Of a stretch of DNA of 64,000 bases, positions 36,743 through 45,471 are shown in pieces; the stretch's first letter is position 1, and every line of letters begins with the position of its first letter. The notes under the pieces were generated by a model that saw only the letters and a list, made by a program, of their open reading frames with translations, searched no databases and was not told the origin of the DNA. Position numbers and translations under genes: made by a program. Source of the DNA: CAWIMX01 sp963792785 (GTDB lineage: Bacteria > Acidobacteriota > Vicinamibacteria > Vicinamibacterales > CAVVIG01); assembly GCA_963792785.1 (NCBI GenBank), contig CAWBXO010000001.1, forward strand, positions 186,001 to 250,000, in the 5' to 3' direction.

Positions 36743-37656
36743 GTCCCAGAAAAGCGGCCGCGCGCCCGCGACGGAAGGCCCGTGCCGCGGCGGGGCAGCC
36801 GTTCATCATCCTCACCGGACTGTCCGGGTCGGGCAAGTCGCAGGCGATTCGCGCGCTCGAGGATCTGGGCTACTTCTGCGTGGACAACCTGCCGACCACG
36901 CTGATCCCGACCCTGGCGCGCCTCTCGCTCAAGGCCGGCGGCGACATCGAGAAGGTCGCGATCGTCGTGGACGTGCGCGAGGGGAACTTCCTGTCGTCGT
37001 TCCCCCGGGTCTTCCAGCAGCTCCGAAAGATGCCGCGCCTGCATCCGGTCCTGATCTACCTCGACGCCAGCAACGCCGCGCTCGTCCGCCGCTTCAGCGA
37101 GACGCGGCGGCCGCACCCGCTGGCGCCCGGCCGGTCGGTCAGCGAGGGCATCCGGGCCGAGCGGACGCGGCTGGACGCGATCCGCGAAATGGCCGACGAG
37201 ATCGTCGACACGTCGGACATGACCGTCCACGAACTGCGGCAGTTCTTCATGTCGCTGTCCCGCGACCGGGGGCGCGCGCGCCTGGTGGTCACGCTCGTCA
37301 GCTTCGGCTATAAGTACGGACTGCCCGTGGACGCCGACCTCGTGTTCGATGCACGCTGCCTCGTGAACCCGCACTTCGTGCCCGCCCTGCGCGAGAAGAC
37401 CGGGCGCGACCGCGCCGTGGTCGAGTTCATGAGCCGGGACGCGACGGCCCGCCGCTTCATCGCCCGCCTCGAGGACTACCTGCGGTTCGTGGTCCCCCTG
37501 TACATCGAGGAAGGGAAGAGCTACCTGACCATCGCGATCGGCTGCACGGGGGGGCGCCATCGGTCGGTGATGATCGTCGAGCGGATCCGCACGGCGCTCG
37601 CCGCCCACACGGGCGTGCGGGTGCGGCTGCGGCACCGCGACGTGGCGCGGACGTGA
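36739..37656 (+). CDS. rapZ: RNase adapter protein RapZ (YvcJ family)
   Basis: A nucleotide-binding regulator; in enterobacteria it steers small RNAs and RNase E to control GlmS. The 305-residue protein begins with a basic stretch, then Walker A GLSGSGKS, the LGYFCVDNLPT motif, the ETRRPHPLAP block and the C-terminal GCTGGRHRSV signature. The GTG start at 36739 overlaps the hprK stop. rapZ between hprK and the EIIA gene is the familiar rpoN-cluster order. Whether it acts on sRNA here is not shown by the sequence. Confidence 0.94.
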   Translation: MSPRKAAARPRRKARAAAGQPFIILTGLSGSGKSQAIRALEDLGYFCVDNLPTTLIPTLARLSLKAGGDIEKVAIVVDVREGNFLSSFPRVFQQLRKMPRLHPVLIYLDASNAALVRRFSETRRPHPLAPGRSVSEGIRAERTRLDAIREMADEIVDTSDMTVHELRQFFMSLSRDRGRARLVVTLVSFGYKYGLPVDADLVFDARCLVNPHFVPALREKTGRDRAVVEFMSRDATARRFIARLEDYLRFVVPLYIEEGKSYLTIAIGCTGGRHRSVMIVERIRTALAAHTGVRVRLRHRDVART

Positions 37657-38060
37657 TCGGAGTCGTGGTCGTCACGCACGGGCAGCTCGCGACCGAGCTG
37701 GTGAACGCCGCCGAGATGATCGTCGGGGATCTGCCGCAGTTCGCGGCGGTGTCGATCGGCTGGCACGAGGACGTCGACGATGCGCGCGAGGACATCCGCC
37801 AGGCGATCGAGCGCGTGCAACAGGGCGACGGCGTGCTGCTGCTGACGGACATGTTCGGCGGCACGCCGTCGAACCTGGGCATCACGTTCCTCGAGCGCGA
37901 TCGGATCGAAGTGATTACCGGCGTCAACCTCCCGATGCTCATCAAGATCGCGAGCCTGCGCTCGGCGCCCGATCTGCTGGCCGTGGCGCGCGAGATGCGC
38001 GAGGACGGCCGCGCGGCGATTTGGGTGGCGACGGATCTCCTCCAGGGGGAGGGATCGTGA
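37653..38060 (+). CDS. PTS mannose-family EIIA domain protein
   Basis: A 135-residue EIIA of the mannose class. VVVVTHGQLATEL places the phospho-His at residue 9, and LTDMFGGTPSN is the family-typical second motif. GTG start overlaps the rapZ stop (GTGA). No EIIB, EIIC or EIID is nearby, so it probably works as a regulatory phospho-acceptor for EI/HPr instead of importing sugar, as is known for similar rpoN-linked EIIAs. The direct target is unknown. Confidence 0.9.
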   Translation: MIGVVVVTHGQLATELVNAAEMIVGDLPQFAAVSIGWHEDVDDAREDIRQAIERVQQGDGVLLLTDMFGGTPSNLGITFLERDRIEVITGVNLPMLIKIASLRSAPDLLAVAREMREDGRAAIWVATDLLQGEGS

Positions 38061-38247
38061 ATCGAGAGGTTCTGGGGGTTCCAGGGGTTCTGGAGGTTCT
38101 GGGAGGTCGGGTTCCGGGTTCTGGGGGGTGCGGAGGTTCTGGGGGTGCGCTGTGCACCATGCGAGCGAACCCGAACCCCGAGAACCGGCGGAACCCGACC
38201 CCCAGAACCCCGAGAACCTCTGGAACCGCCGGGACCGCTGAGTTGTT
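38061..38247. repeat. GTTCTGGG word array with inverted partner, between EIIA and HPr genes
   Basis: Left half (about 38065-38142) repeats GGTTCTGGGG with GGTTCCGGG variants. The right half (38162-38240) carries GAACCCC, CAGAACC and CGAACCC, the same word inverted. The rest of the gap has no gene. Confidence 0.85.
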
Positions 38248-38526
38248 ATGACGGCCCGCACCGTGACGGTCAGGAACCGCCTCGGCCTCCACGCGCGCGC
38301 CGCGGCGAAGTTCGTGCACGTCGCGACGGGTTTCGAGGCACGGGTGCGGGTGGCGCGCGACGCCCAGGAGATGGACGGCAAGAGCATCATGGGCATCCTG
38401 CTGCTGGCCGCCGCCCGGGGATCGGCGGTGACGATCACCTGCGACGGCGCCGACGAGGAGCAGGCCGTCGAGGCGCTGTCCGCCCTGATCCGGTCCGGGT
38501 TCGGCGAAGAGGAGCCCGCGTCGTGA
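38248..38526 (+). CDS. ptsH: Phosphocarrier protein HPr
   Basis: The small phosphocarrier between EI and EIIA. The 92-residue protein has the catalytic His15 in LGLHARAA and the regulatory serine in DGKSIMGIL (about residue 46), the HprK target. It is followed by ptsI with overlap at the stop (GTGA). The two sites together allow control by both EI and HprK, matching the adjacent hprK. Confidence 0.95.
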   Translation: MTARTVTVRNRLGLHARAAAKFVHVATGFEARVRVARDAQEMDGKSIMGILLLAAARGSAVTITCDGADEEQAVEALSALIRSGFGEEEPAS

Positions 38527-40315
38527 AGCGCCTCGCGGGCATCGGCGTCTCGCCCGGGCTGGTGGTCGGCCGCGCCGTGATCCTCATCCAGCGCCAGCGC
38601 GCCCTGCGCTACCAGGTGCGCCCCGACCGGATCGAGCCGGAAGTCGGCCGTCTCGACGAGAGTTCGCGCCGGACGCGCGAGCAGCTCGCCGAGATCCGCG
38701 AGCGCGTGGCGCAGAAGAGCGGCGATCTCGCGTCGATCTTCGACGCCCAGCTGCTCATGCTCGACGACCCGATGCTGCTGCCGCGCGCCGCCGAGCTGAT
38801 CCGCACGCGCCGCGTGAACGCCGAGTGGGCCGTGCAGCAGGTCTTCGAAGACGTCGGCGCCGTGTTCGACGACGTCAAGGATCCGTACCTGGCGGAGCGC
38901 AAGGGCGACGTCGCCGACCTCGTGGGCCGCCTGAAGATGAACCTCCGCCGCGGCGTCGCCACGCCCCGCGACCTGCTGCGCGATCTCGACGAGTCCTCCG
39001 TCCTGATCGCCGACGAGCTGACGCCGTCGCTGGCCGCGCAGGTGGACTGGACCCGCGTGCGCGGGTTCGCGACCGACGCGGGCAGCCGCACGTACCACAC
39101 CGCCATCCTCGCCCGCTCGCTCGAAATTCCCGCCGTGGTCGGCCTCCACGACGCGAGCCGCATCATCCAGCCGGGCGAGGTCGTCGCGATCGACGGCGGC
39201 GCCGGCCTGGTGACGATCGACCCGTCCGACGAGGAACTGGGCCGCGCGGCCCGGCAGGCCGAGGAGCAGCCGCCCGCGGACGGCGCGGGGGGCGAGCCGA
39301 GCCGGGCGCCCGCCGTCACCGCCGACGGCGTGCGCGTGCGGCTCGACGCCAATATCGAGTTCCCGGACGACCTGGCGGCTGCGCGGTACGCGGGCGCGGA
39401 GGGGATCGGGCTGTATCGCTCGGAGTTCCTGCTCTCGAGCCGCGCCCTCGATGTGGCGGACGAGGACCAGCAGTACGTTGTGTATCGGGCGATGCTCGAG
39501 GGCATGGCGCCCGACCCGGTGACCGTGCGGACGTTCGACGCGGACGAGGACCAGCTCGCGTCTCGCACGGCGCAGGACGCGTTCGGCCGCTCCTGGGCGC
39601 CGGACGAGGAGCGCGCGAACCGCCAGGGGCTGCGCGGGCTGCGGCTGAGCCTCGCGCGGCCGGACGTGTTCCGGACGCAGCTGCGCGCGCTGCTGCGCGC
39701 CTCGCGCCACGGGCGGCTGCGGATCATGTTCCCGTTCGTGTCGGGCGTCGAGCAGGTCCGCGACGCGCGGCGGATGGTGGGGGAGGCCCGCGCCGAACTG
39801 GAGCGCGCCGGCGACGCGATCCCGGCCGTGCCGGTGGGCGTGATGATCGAAGTGCCGGCGGCCGCCTACACGGCCGACCTGCTGGCTCGCGAAGTGGACT
39901 TCTTCACGATCGGCACGAACGACCTGATTCAGGTACCTGCCTGGCCGTGGACCGCGCCGACGAGCGCGTCTCGAGCCTGTACGAGCCGCTGCATCCGGCG
40001 ATCCTGCGGATGGTGCTCATGGTGGGCCGCGCGGCCGCGCGCCGGAAGATCCCGGTCTCGCTCTGCGGCGAGATGGCGTCGGACCCGGCCCTGCTCACGC
40101 TCCTCATCGGCCTGGGGCTGCGCGAGTTCAGCATGACGCCGGGGGCCATCGCGATGGCCCGCCGGGTGGTGGGCGCGCTCCGCGCCTCCGACATGCGCGC
40201 GCTGGCGCGGCGTGTGCTCCGCCTGCCGACCGTGGACGAGATCGAACGCGAGCTGGTCGCGGCGTTCAGCGGCCTCAGCCTGACCGGCGGCGTCGCGCCG
40301 CGGGCAAAGGAGTAG
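38523..40315 (+). CDS. ptsI: Phosphoenolpyruvate-protein phosphotransferase (EI) with two single-base insertions
   Basis: EI takes phosphate from PEP and passes it to HPr. The phospho-His is at residue 192 in GSRTYHTAILARSLEIPAVVG. The PEP-binding barrel shows GIGLYRSEFL, TVRTFD, RGLRLSL and RIMFPFVSG. At 39932-39938 two extra bases appear around one Tyr codon (GG then CC, forming GGTACC). They break FFTIGTNDLIQ from YCLAVDRADERVSSLYEPLHP. Removing both gives 596 residues and restores the conserved motif. They look like the third-position indels at 23-30 kb and are probably errors. Confidence 0.92.
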
Positions 40316-40317
40316 GT

Positions 40318-40656
40318 GTGACCCGAGTCGAGAAGCCGTGGGGCTACGAGCTCCACTGGGCGAAAACCGATCGCTACGTCGGCAAGATCCTGCACGTGAC
40401 GGCCGGCCACGCGCTCAGCCTCCAGTACCACAACCTGAAGGACGAGACGATCTACCTGCAGACCGGCAAGCTGCTCTTCGAAATCCAGCGCGGCGAGACG
40501 ATCGAGTCGCGCGAGATGCGGCCCGGCGAGGCCGTCCACATCACGCCGAAGACGATCCACCGGATGACGGCGATCGAGGACAGCGACATCCTGGAGGTCT
40601 CGACGCCCGAGCTCGACGACGTGGTCAGGCTCGAAGATCGCTACGGGCGGCGCTAA
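40318..40656 (+). CDS. Cupin protein, mannose-6-phosphate isomerase type II-like
   Basis: A 112-residue single cupin. EKPWGYELHWAKTDRYVGKILHV resembles the C-terminal cupin of mannose-6-phosphate isomerase/GDP-mannose pyrophosphorylase enzymes. The metal site would be the SLQYHNLKDETIYLQTGK block and the second motif PGEAVHITPKTIHRM. Standing alone, without the nucleotidyltransferase part, its activity is uncertain; it might isomerise or epimerise a sugar phosphate. GTG start, 2 bases after ptsI. Its last 32 bases overlap the convergent PLP gene. Confidence 0.78.
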   Translation: MTRVEKPWGYELHWAKTDRYVGKILHVTAGHALSLQYHNLKDETIYLQTGKLLFEIQRGETIESREMRPGEAVHITPKTIHRMTAIEDSDILEVSTPELDDVVRLEDRYGRR

Positions 40657-41749
40657 GGGCCTGGCGCACATCGTCCAGCAGGTCCTCGGGGGCCTCGCAC
40701 CCCACGCTGAACCGGATGAACCCCTCGCCGATCGCGTCGCCGCCCCAGCGCGCCCGCCGCTCGGCGGTCGCGTGCACGCCGCCGAAACTCGTGGCTTCGC
40801 GCACGAGGCGCAGCGCGCTCAGGAACGCCTCCGCGCGGGCGCGCGTCCCCAGATCGAAGCTGACAATCCCGCCGAACCCGTGCGGCATCTGCCGCCGCGC
40901 GATCGCGTGGGCCGGATGGCCGGGCAGACCGGGGTAGTGCACCGCCGTCACGCCCGGTGCGCCGGCCAGGAACTCCGCGAGCGCCTGCGCCGTTGAGCAC
41001 TGCCGGCCGAGGCGGAGGGGCAGCGTGGCCAGCGAGCGGTGCGCCAGCCACGTTTCCATGGGCCCGGGAATCGCGCCGTGCTGCGCGCGCCAGGCGCGGA
41101 TCGCGGCCGCCCGCTCGGGATCGCGCACCGCGACATGGCCGAGCACGAGGTCGGCGTGCCCGGTGATGGCCTTCGTGTCCGATGCCACGGCGTAGTCGGC
41201 GCCGAGCGCGAGCGCCTGCTGCAGGTACGCGGTCGCGGTGGTGCCGTCCACCGCGACGAGCGCGCCCTGGCCGTGCGCCGCGGAGGCCAGCGCCGCGATG
41301 TCACAGACGTCGAGCCCGGGGTTCGACGGCGTCTCGATCCACAGCAGACGCGCGCCCTCGAGCGCGGCCGCCAGGCCGCCGCCCGCGGTGGGCGCCTGCC
41401 GCACGCTGACGCCGAGCGTCGAGAGCCAGCCGGTGGCCATCGCGCGCGTCGTGTAGTAGCAGTCGGAGGGGAGGACGAGGACGTCGCCCGGCGTCAGGCA
41501 GACGCCGAAGACCGCGGAGACCGCCGCCATCCCCGACGCGAAGCTGACCGCTGGCCCGCCTTCGAGTTCGGCGAGGGCGTCTTCCCAGCTGGTCCAGGTC
41601 GGATTACCGAGCCGTCCGTAGGTCAGCGCGTGGGCGGCCGGATCGCCGGGGGCGACGTAGGTCGCCGCGAACTGCGGGCCGTCGGCGAACGGCCCGGGCT
41701 GGTCCTTGGGATGGTACCCGGCGTTCAGGAGGCGGGTATCTCTATGCAC
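40625..41749 (-). CDS. Cys/Met metabolism PLP-dependent enzyme (cystathionine gamma-synthase/lyase family)
   Basis: A 374-residue fold-type I PLP enzyme. SFASGMAAVSAVFG binds the phosphate, SDCYYTT supplies the ring-stacking Tyr, ETPSNPGLDVCDI holds the family Asn/Asp, and the cofactor lysine is Lys193 in SDTKAITGHADLVLG. LVREATSFGGVHAT is close to the usual SLG-x-ES/T loop. Gamma-synthase, gamma-lyase and related activities cannot be told apart here. The 3' end overlaps that of the cupin gene tail to tail. Confidence 0.85.
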   Translation of the reverse strand: MHRDTRLLNAGYHPKDQPGPFADGPQFAATYVAPGDPAAHALTYGRLGNPTWTSWEDALAELEGGPAVSFASGMAAVSAVFGVCLTPGDVLVLPSDCYYTTRAMATGWLSTLGVSVRQAPTAGGGLAAALEGARLLWIETPSNPGLDVCDIAALASAAHGQGALVAVDGTTATAYLQQALALGADYAVASDTKAITGHADLVLGHVAVRDPERAAAIRAWRAQHGAIPGPMETWLAHRSLATLPLRLGRQCSTAQALAEFLAGAPGVTAVHYPGLPGHPAHAIARRQMPHGFGGIVSFDLGTRARAEAFLSALRLVREATSFGGVHATAERRARWGGDAIGEGFIRFSVGCEAPEDLLDDVRQALSAARSDLRA

Positions 41750-41844
41750 AGACGGGGAATGTGGTGATGGAATGATGGTGTGATGTGGTGAGGTCGGATC
41801 CCATCACGACATCACCCGATCACTCCATCACCACGTCTCAATCG
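41750..41844. repeat. GATG/CATC word array with inverted partner, between the PLP gene and ssb
   Basis: GTGGTGATGGAATGATGG words (about 41760-41795) are followed by CATCAC, GATCACTCCATCACCA (about 41801-41833), the same words inverted. It covers the whole gap before the PLP gene. Confidence 0.8.
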
Positions 41845-42288
41845 TTAGAACGGAATGTCATCGTCGGTGAGCGGCTCGCCGCCGGTGTCGGGGCCCGTGG
41901 GCGCGGGGGCGTGGTGCGAGTCCCCGCCGCGATCGGACGACTGGCCGCGGCCGCCGCTGCCGCCGCCGAGGAGCACGACACGGTCGCCACGGATCTCGGT
42001 CGTGTACCGCTTATTGCCGTCCTTGTCGTCCCACTGGCGGGTCTGCAGCCGGCCCTCGACGTAGATCTGCTTGCCCTTGGTGAGGTACTCGTTCAGCGAT
42101 TCGGCCGTCTTGCCCCAGAGCACCACGCGGTGCCACTCGGTCTTTTCCTGCCGCTGACCGGCTTTGTCGTTCCAGACCTCGGTGGTGGCCATGTTGATGG
42201 TGGCCACGGCGGCGCCGCCGGGCGTGTAGCGCAGTTCGGCGTCGCGCCCGAGATTGCCGACCAGGATGACTTTGTTGACGCTACCCAT
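41845..42288 (-). CDS. ssb: Single-stranded DNA-binding protein
   Basis: A 147-residue SSB. The OB fold (VNKVILVGNLGRDAELRYTP, TEWHRVVLWGKTAE, YVEGRLQTRQWDDKDG) is followed by a Gly/Asp-rich linker. The C-terminal tip DDDIPF binds replication and repair partners. Unlinked to rpsF/rpsR here; it is the last gene after the tol-pal group on the minus strand, separated from cpoB by a repeat array. Confidence 0.96.
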   Translation of the reverse strand: MGSVNKVILVGNLGRDAELRYTPGGAAVATINMATTEVWNDKAGQRQEKTEWHRVVLWGKTAESLNEYLTKGKQIYVEGRLQTRQWDDKDGNKRYTTEIRGDRVVLLGGGSGGRGQSSDRGGDSHHAPAPTGPDTGGEPLTDDDIPF

Positions 42289-42406
42289 GGAGAGCCTCGT
42301 GGAAAGTGAGAAGTGCGAAGGCTGAAGTTAGAAGTAGGCCATTCTACATCGTCGTTCGCCGCCCGCTCCGCACTTCTTCCTTCTTCCTTCTCACTTCTCA
42401 CTTCCC
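42289..42406. repeat. GAAGTGAGAA word array with inverted partner, between ssb and cpoB
   Basis: GTGGAAAGTGAGAAGTGCG and similar words (42299-42341) face CACTTCTTCC, CTTCTCACTTC (42369-42406). The spacer between them has no gene. This lies directly upstream of ssb and downstream of cpoB. Confidence 0.82.
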
Positions 42407-43342
42407 CTAGGGCGTGTCCTGGAGCTTCTGCGCGGCGAGCAGGCCTTCGGCCGAGTCGGGGAAGTTCTTCTGGACGTAGGTGAACGCCTCGCGGGCGCGA
42501 TCGCGCTGGTCGGTGTTCAGCAGCGCCAGGCCCTTCTTGAAGTACGCCTCGGGCACGGCGTCGCCGTTGGGGTACGTGCGAATCGCGGTGTCGTACGCCT
42601 CGATCGCGCGCTCGTTCTGGCCGGCCTGCAGGTACGAATTACCGATGAAGACCTGCGCGTTGTCGGCCATGTCGGAGGTCGGCGCGGTCATGATGTAGGC
42701 CTGGAAGCCGGAGATCGCCAGGTCGTACTGACCGGCCGCGTAGTCGCCCCACGCCGTGTCGTAGATCCGCTGCGGCGACGCGCCCACGGGGACGTTCGGC
42801 GGCAGTTCGACCGGAGCGGGCGGCGCGCCGCCCCCGGCGGCGGCCTGCGCGGGGTCGCCGACCGGCGTCGTGCCCTGAGGCAGGGCGCCGGGCGCGGCGG
42901 CCGCGGCGGGATCGGTGCCGGCGACGGCGGCCGGCGGCGGCACGTTGATCTGCTGCACGGCGCGGCGCAGCGACTCGACCTCCTGGCCGAGCGAACCGAT
43001 CCGCACGTTGTTGTCGTCCACCTTTTCGCGCACGACGCGCAGGTCGTTCGTGAGGGCGTCGATGACCAGCTTCTGGTCCGCGAGCGACCGGCGCGTGGTG
43101 TTGGTCTGCTCGTCGATGCGCTGGTTGAGCTTCGTCACCGCATCGTCCATCTGCTTCATCATCTGGCCGACCAGGTTCTGCAGGATCTGCGACTGCTCCT
43201 GCAGCATGCGCAGGTCGGCCATCATCTGCTGCTGCTCCTTGTTGGCGGCCGCGGCGGGCGCGACGGCGCCCGACGCGAGCACAAGGGCACCGATGAGGGC
43301 CGTCGCGAATCGGCGAATGGTGGTGTCGCTCATGACAGGCAT
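42407..43342 (-). CDS. cpoB: Cell division coordinator CpoB (YbgF), Tol-Pal system
   Basis: A 311-residue periplasmic protein. A signal peptide (about residues 1-31) precedes a long coiled coil (about 35-130, MMADLRMLQEQSQILQNLV onward), a Pro/Ala linker, and a C-terminal TPR domain (AWGDYAAGQYDLAISGFQ, then GNSYLQAGQNERAIEAY). It ends with YFKKGLALLNTDQRDRAREAF. By family it links Tol-Pal constriction to peptidoglycan synthesis by PBP1B. It follows pal by 19 bases on the minus strand. Confidence 0.93.
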   Translation of the reverse strand: MPVMSDTTIRRFATALIGALVLASGAVAPAAAANKEQQQMMADLRMLQEQSQILQNLVGQMMKQMDDAVTKLNQRIDEQTNTTRRSLADQKLVIDALTNDLRVVREKVDDNNVRIGSLGQEVESLRRAVQQINVPPPAAVAGTDPAAAAAPGALPQGTTPVGDPAQAAAGGGAPPAPVELPPNVPVGASPQRIYDTAWGDYAAGQYDLAISGFQAYIMTAPTSDMADNAQVFIGNSYLQAGQNERAIEAYDTAIRTYPNGDAVPEAYFKKGLALLNTDQRDRAREAFTYVQKNFPDSAEGLLAAQKLQDTP

Positions 43343-43361
43343 GACTGGCCCCTGGGCGCGC

Positions 43362-43949
43362 TCACTGCGCCGTGATGACGAAGTGCGCGCGCCGGTTGCG
43401 GGCGTACGCGGCCTCGTCGTGACCCGGGTCGAACGGAAATTCCTTGCCGTAGCTCACCGTGCGCAGGCGATCGGCGGAGATGCCCAGCGACACGAGGTAG
43501 GTGCGCGCGGCAATAGCCCGCCGCTCGCCCAACGCCAGATTGTACTCGGCGGTGCCGCGCTCGTCGCAGTGTCCCTCGATGGTGATCATCCAGCGGGGGT
43601 TCGCGCGCAGCCGGCCGGCGTTGGTCTGCAGCACGGCCTGCGCCTCGGGCGAGAGCTCGCTGCTGTCGAGCTCGAAGAACGCCGGCTGGAGCGGCGAGTT
43701 GCGGTTGAGGTCGTCGAGCGACCCGGTCGCGATGGACTCGTTGGGCACCGGCTCGGGCGGCACCGGCACGGGCTCGGCCACCGGCTGCGGCGGCGCCGGC
43801 GGGCGCGCGGCCGCGGTGTCGGCCGCCGGGGGCGGCGGCGTGGGCCGCGCCACGGGCGGGTTCTTCTTGCCGCAGGCGGCCGTCAGGCCCGCGAGAACGA
43901 TCAAAGCGGCGAGGGCGGCTCGGGTCGCGCCCACAGTTGGTGTCGTCAT
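43362..43949 (-). CDS. pal: Peptidoglycan-associated lipoprotein Pal
   Basis: The outer-membrane lipoprotein that ties the membrane to peptidoglycan. The 195-residue chain has a lipobox LTAAC (Cys26), a Pro-rich linker to about residue 75, and the OmpA-like domain. FELDSSELSPEAQAVL leads in; WMITIEGHCDERGTAEYNLALGERRA is the peptidoglycan-binding signature. ERRAIAARTYLVSLGISADRL continues it, with YGKEFPFDPGHDEAAYARNRRAHF at the end. Order tolB-pal-cpoB is standard. Confidence 0.96.
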   Translation of the reverse strand: MTTPTVGATRAALAALIVLAGLTAACGKKNPPVARPTPPPPAADTAAARPPAPPQPVAEPVPVPPEPVPNESIATGSLDDLNRNSPLQPAFFELDSSELSPEAQAVLQTNAGRLRANPRWMITIEGHCDERGTAEYNLALGERRAIAARTYLVSLGISADRLRTVSYGKEFPFDPGHDEAAYARNRRAHFVITAQ

Positions 43950-44106
43950 CGTGTCCTCATTTGTTTAATGGCGCCGGGGCCCCACCCCCGGCGCGAACTG
44001 ACGCTGGTGCCTCGGCTCGGATTTCCTGTCCTCGCCTCGGCATGGCCGCAGGCGCAGTTCATTTCCAACCCACCCGACCCACCTGACCTGCCGGACCCGA
44101 CCAGAC
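43950..44106. other. Intergenic gap between tolB and pal with hairpin and CCCACC words
   Basis: A strong hairpin, GCGCCGGGG (43971-43979) against CCCCGGCGC, could terminate or pace the tolB-pal transcript. Further on, ACCCACCCGACCCACCTGAC (about 44061-44080) is the same word family as the array at 55.4 kb. CCTCGG words also repeat. No gene is seen. Confidence 0.6.
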
Positions 44107-45471
44107 TCAATTGGACCAGTCCGGCTTCGAGTTGTTTCCCAGGCGCGTGATCTGCTTCAGGTCCTGGCCGGTCCGCGAGAGCGTGAAGACCTGCTCCTTG
44201 CCCGCGCGCGTCGAGACGAACGCCATGTGGCGCCCGTTGGGCGCCCAGGCCGGGCTCTCGTTGTTCCCTTCGCCGAAGGTCAGTTGCCGGACCGTGCGCG
44301 TGGCGAGGTCGATCACCTTGATGTCGTTGCCGGGCCCGGTCTTCGAGGCGTAGGCGATCTCGTTGTACGGCGCGGGCGACCACGTCGGCCGGTCACAGTG
44401 CGTCTCGGCCGTCAGGCGCTGCACGTTCAGGCCGTCGGCCCCCATGATGTAGATCTGCGGCGAGCCGCCCCGGTCGGACGTGAAGGCGATCTGCGCGCCC
44501 GAGGGCGACCAGGTCGGCGTGACGTCGATGGCCGGGTTGTTCGTGAGGCGCCGGACGTTCGACCCGTCGATGTTCGCCACGTAGATCTCCGAGTTGCCGT
44601 CGCGCGTCGATGTGAAGGCGATGCGCGTCCCGTCGGGCGAGAAGGCGGGCAGCCAGTTCTCGCCGCCACTGGGCGTCAGCTCCTCCATCGTGCCCTCGTA
44701 GATGTGGGAGATGAAGATGCTCCCGCCGCCGTGCCGGTACGACGTGTAGGCGATCGACCGGCCGTCGGGCGACCACTTCGGCGTGATGTTGAGCGACAGG
44801 CCCGTCGTCACGCGCCGCTGGTTCTCGCCGTCGTAGTCGGCGATGTAGATTTCCTTGGCGCCGCGGTTCTCGATCGTCCCGGCGATGCGCGCGCCGTCGC
44901 GGTCGGACTCGAAGGTGAGCTTCGTGCGCGCGACCCCGCGCAGCGCGCGCTGCGTCTGGTGGAGCTGGTCGGCGATCGTGTGCGCGTACAGCCGCTTGCT
45001 GGCCACCGAGCCCGTGTACTCCTGCCCGAACGCCTGCCGCCGGCTCCGCACGTTGAAGAGCCGCACGTCGACCCGCACGCCGCCCGCCGTCTTCTGCACC
45101 GTGCCGATCACCACGCCGTCCACGTTCAGCTCGTGCCAGGCATCGAAGGGCACCGTCGTCATCGAGCCCGCCGGCGGCACGGTCTGATAGACGTCACGGG
45201 GCACCAGCAGGAACTCGTGCTCGAAGGCGAGGTCGTCGTACAGCACGCGGCCGATGGTCTTCGCGGCGTCGACGGTCTCGGCGTCGGGGGAGAGGGCGAC
45301 GAAATCGGGCACGGCGAACCGCGGCGGCGCGCCGCCCTCGCCGGTGATCGTCGTCGAGATCTCGCTCGGCTGCTGCGGCGCGGCGGGTGGAGCCTGCGCG
45401 GCGGGCCGAAGCAACCCCGCGGCGACGAGCGCGGCAGCGGCGAGAGGAACGCGGAGGTGTGGGTTCTTCAT
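44107..45471 (-). CDS. tolB: Tol-Pal system beta-propeller protein TolB
   Basis: A 454-residue periplasmic protein: signal peptide (about 1-27), TolB N-terminal domain (FAVPDFVAL onward), then six propeller blades. Each blade carries the repeat SPDGRSIAYTS, FSPDGTRIAFTSTRDGNSEIY, WSPSGAQIAFTSDRGG or WAPNGRHMAFVSTRAG. It interacts with Pal and TolA during constriction. Its start overlaps the tonB/tolA-like stop by ATGA. Length and motif order match the family. Confidence 0.96.
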   Translation of the reverse strand: MKNPHLRVPLAAAALVAAGLLRPAAQAPPAAPQQPSEISTTITGEGGAPPRFAVPDFVALSPDAETVDAAKTIGRVLYDDLAFEHEFLLVPRDVYQTVPPAGSMTTVPFDAWHELNVDGVVIGTVQKTAGGVRVDVRLFNVRSRRQAFGQEYTGSVASKRLYAHTIADQLHQTQRALRGVARTKLTFESDRDGARIAGTIENRGAKEIYIADYDGENQRRVTTGLSLNITPKWSPDGRSIAYTSYRHGGGSIFISHIYEGTMEELTPSGGENWLPAFSPDGTRIAFTSTRDGNSEIYVANIDGSNVRRLTNNPAIDVTPTWSPSGAQIAFTSDRGGSPQIYIMGADGLNVQRLTAETHCDRPTWSPAPYNEIAYASKTGPGNDIKVIDLATRTVRQLTFGEGNNESPAWAPNGRHMAFVSTRAGKEQVFTLSRTGQDLKQITRLGNNSKPDWSN

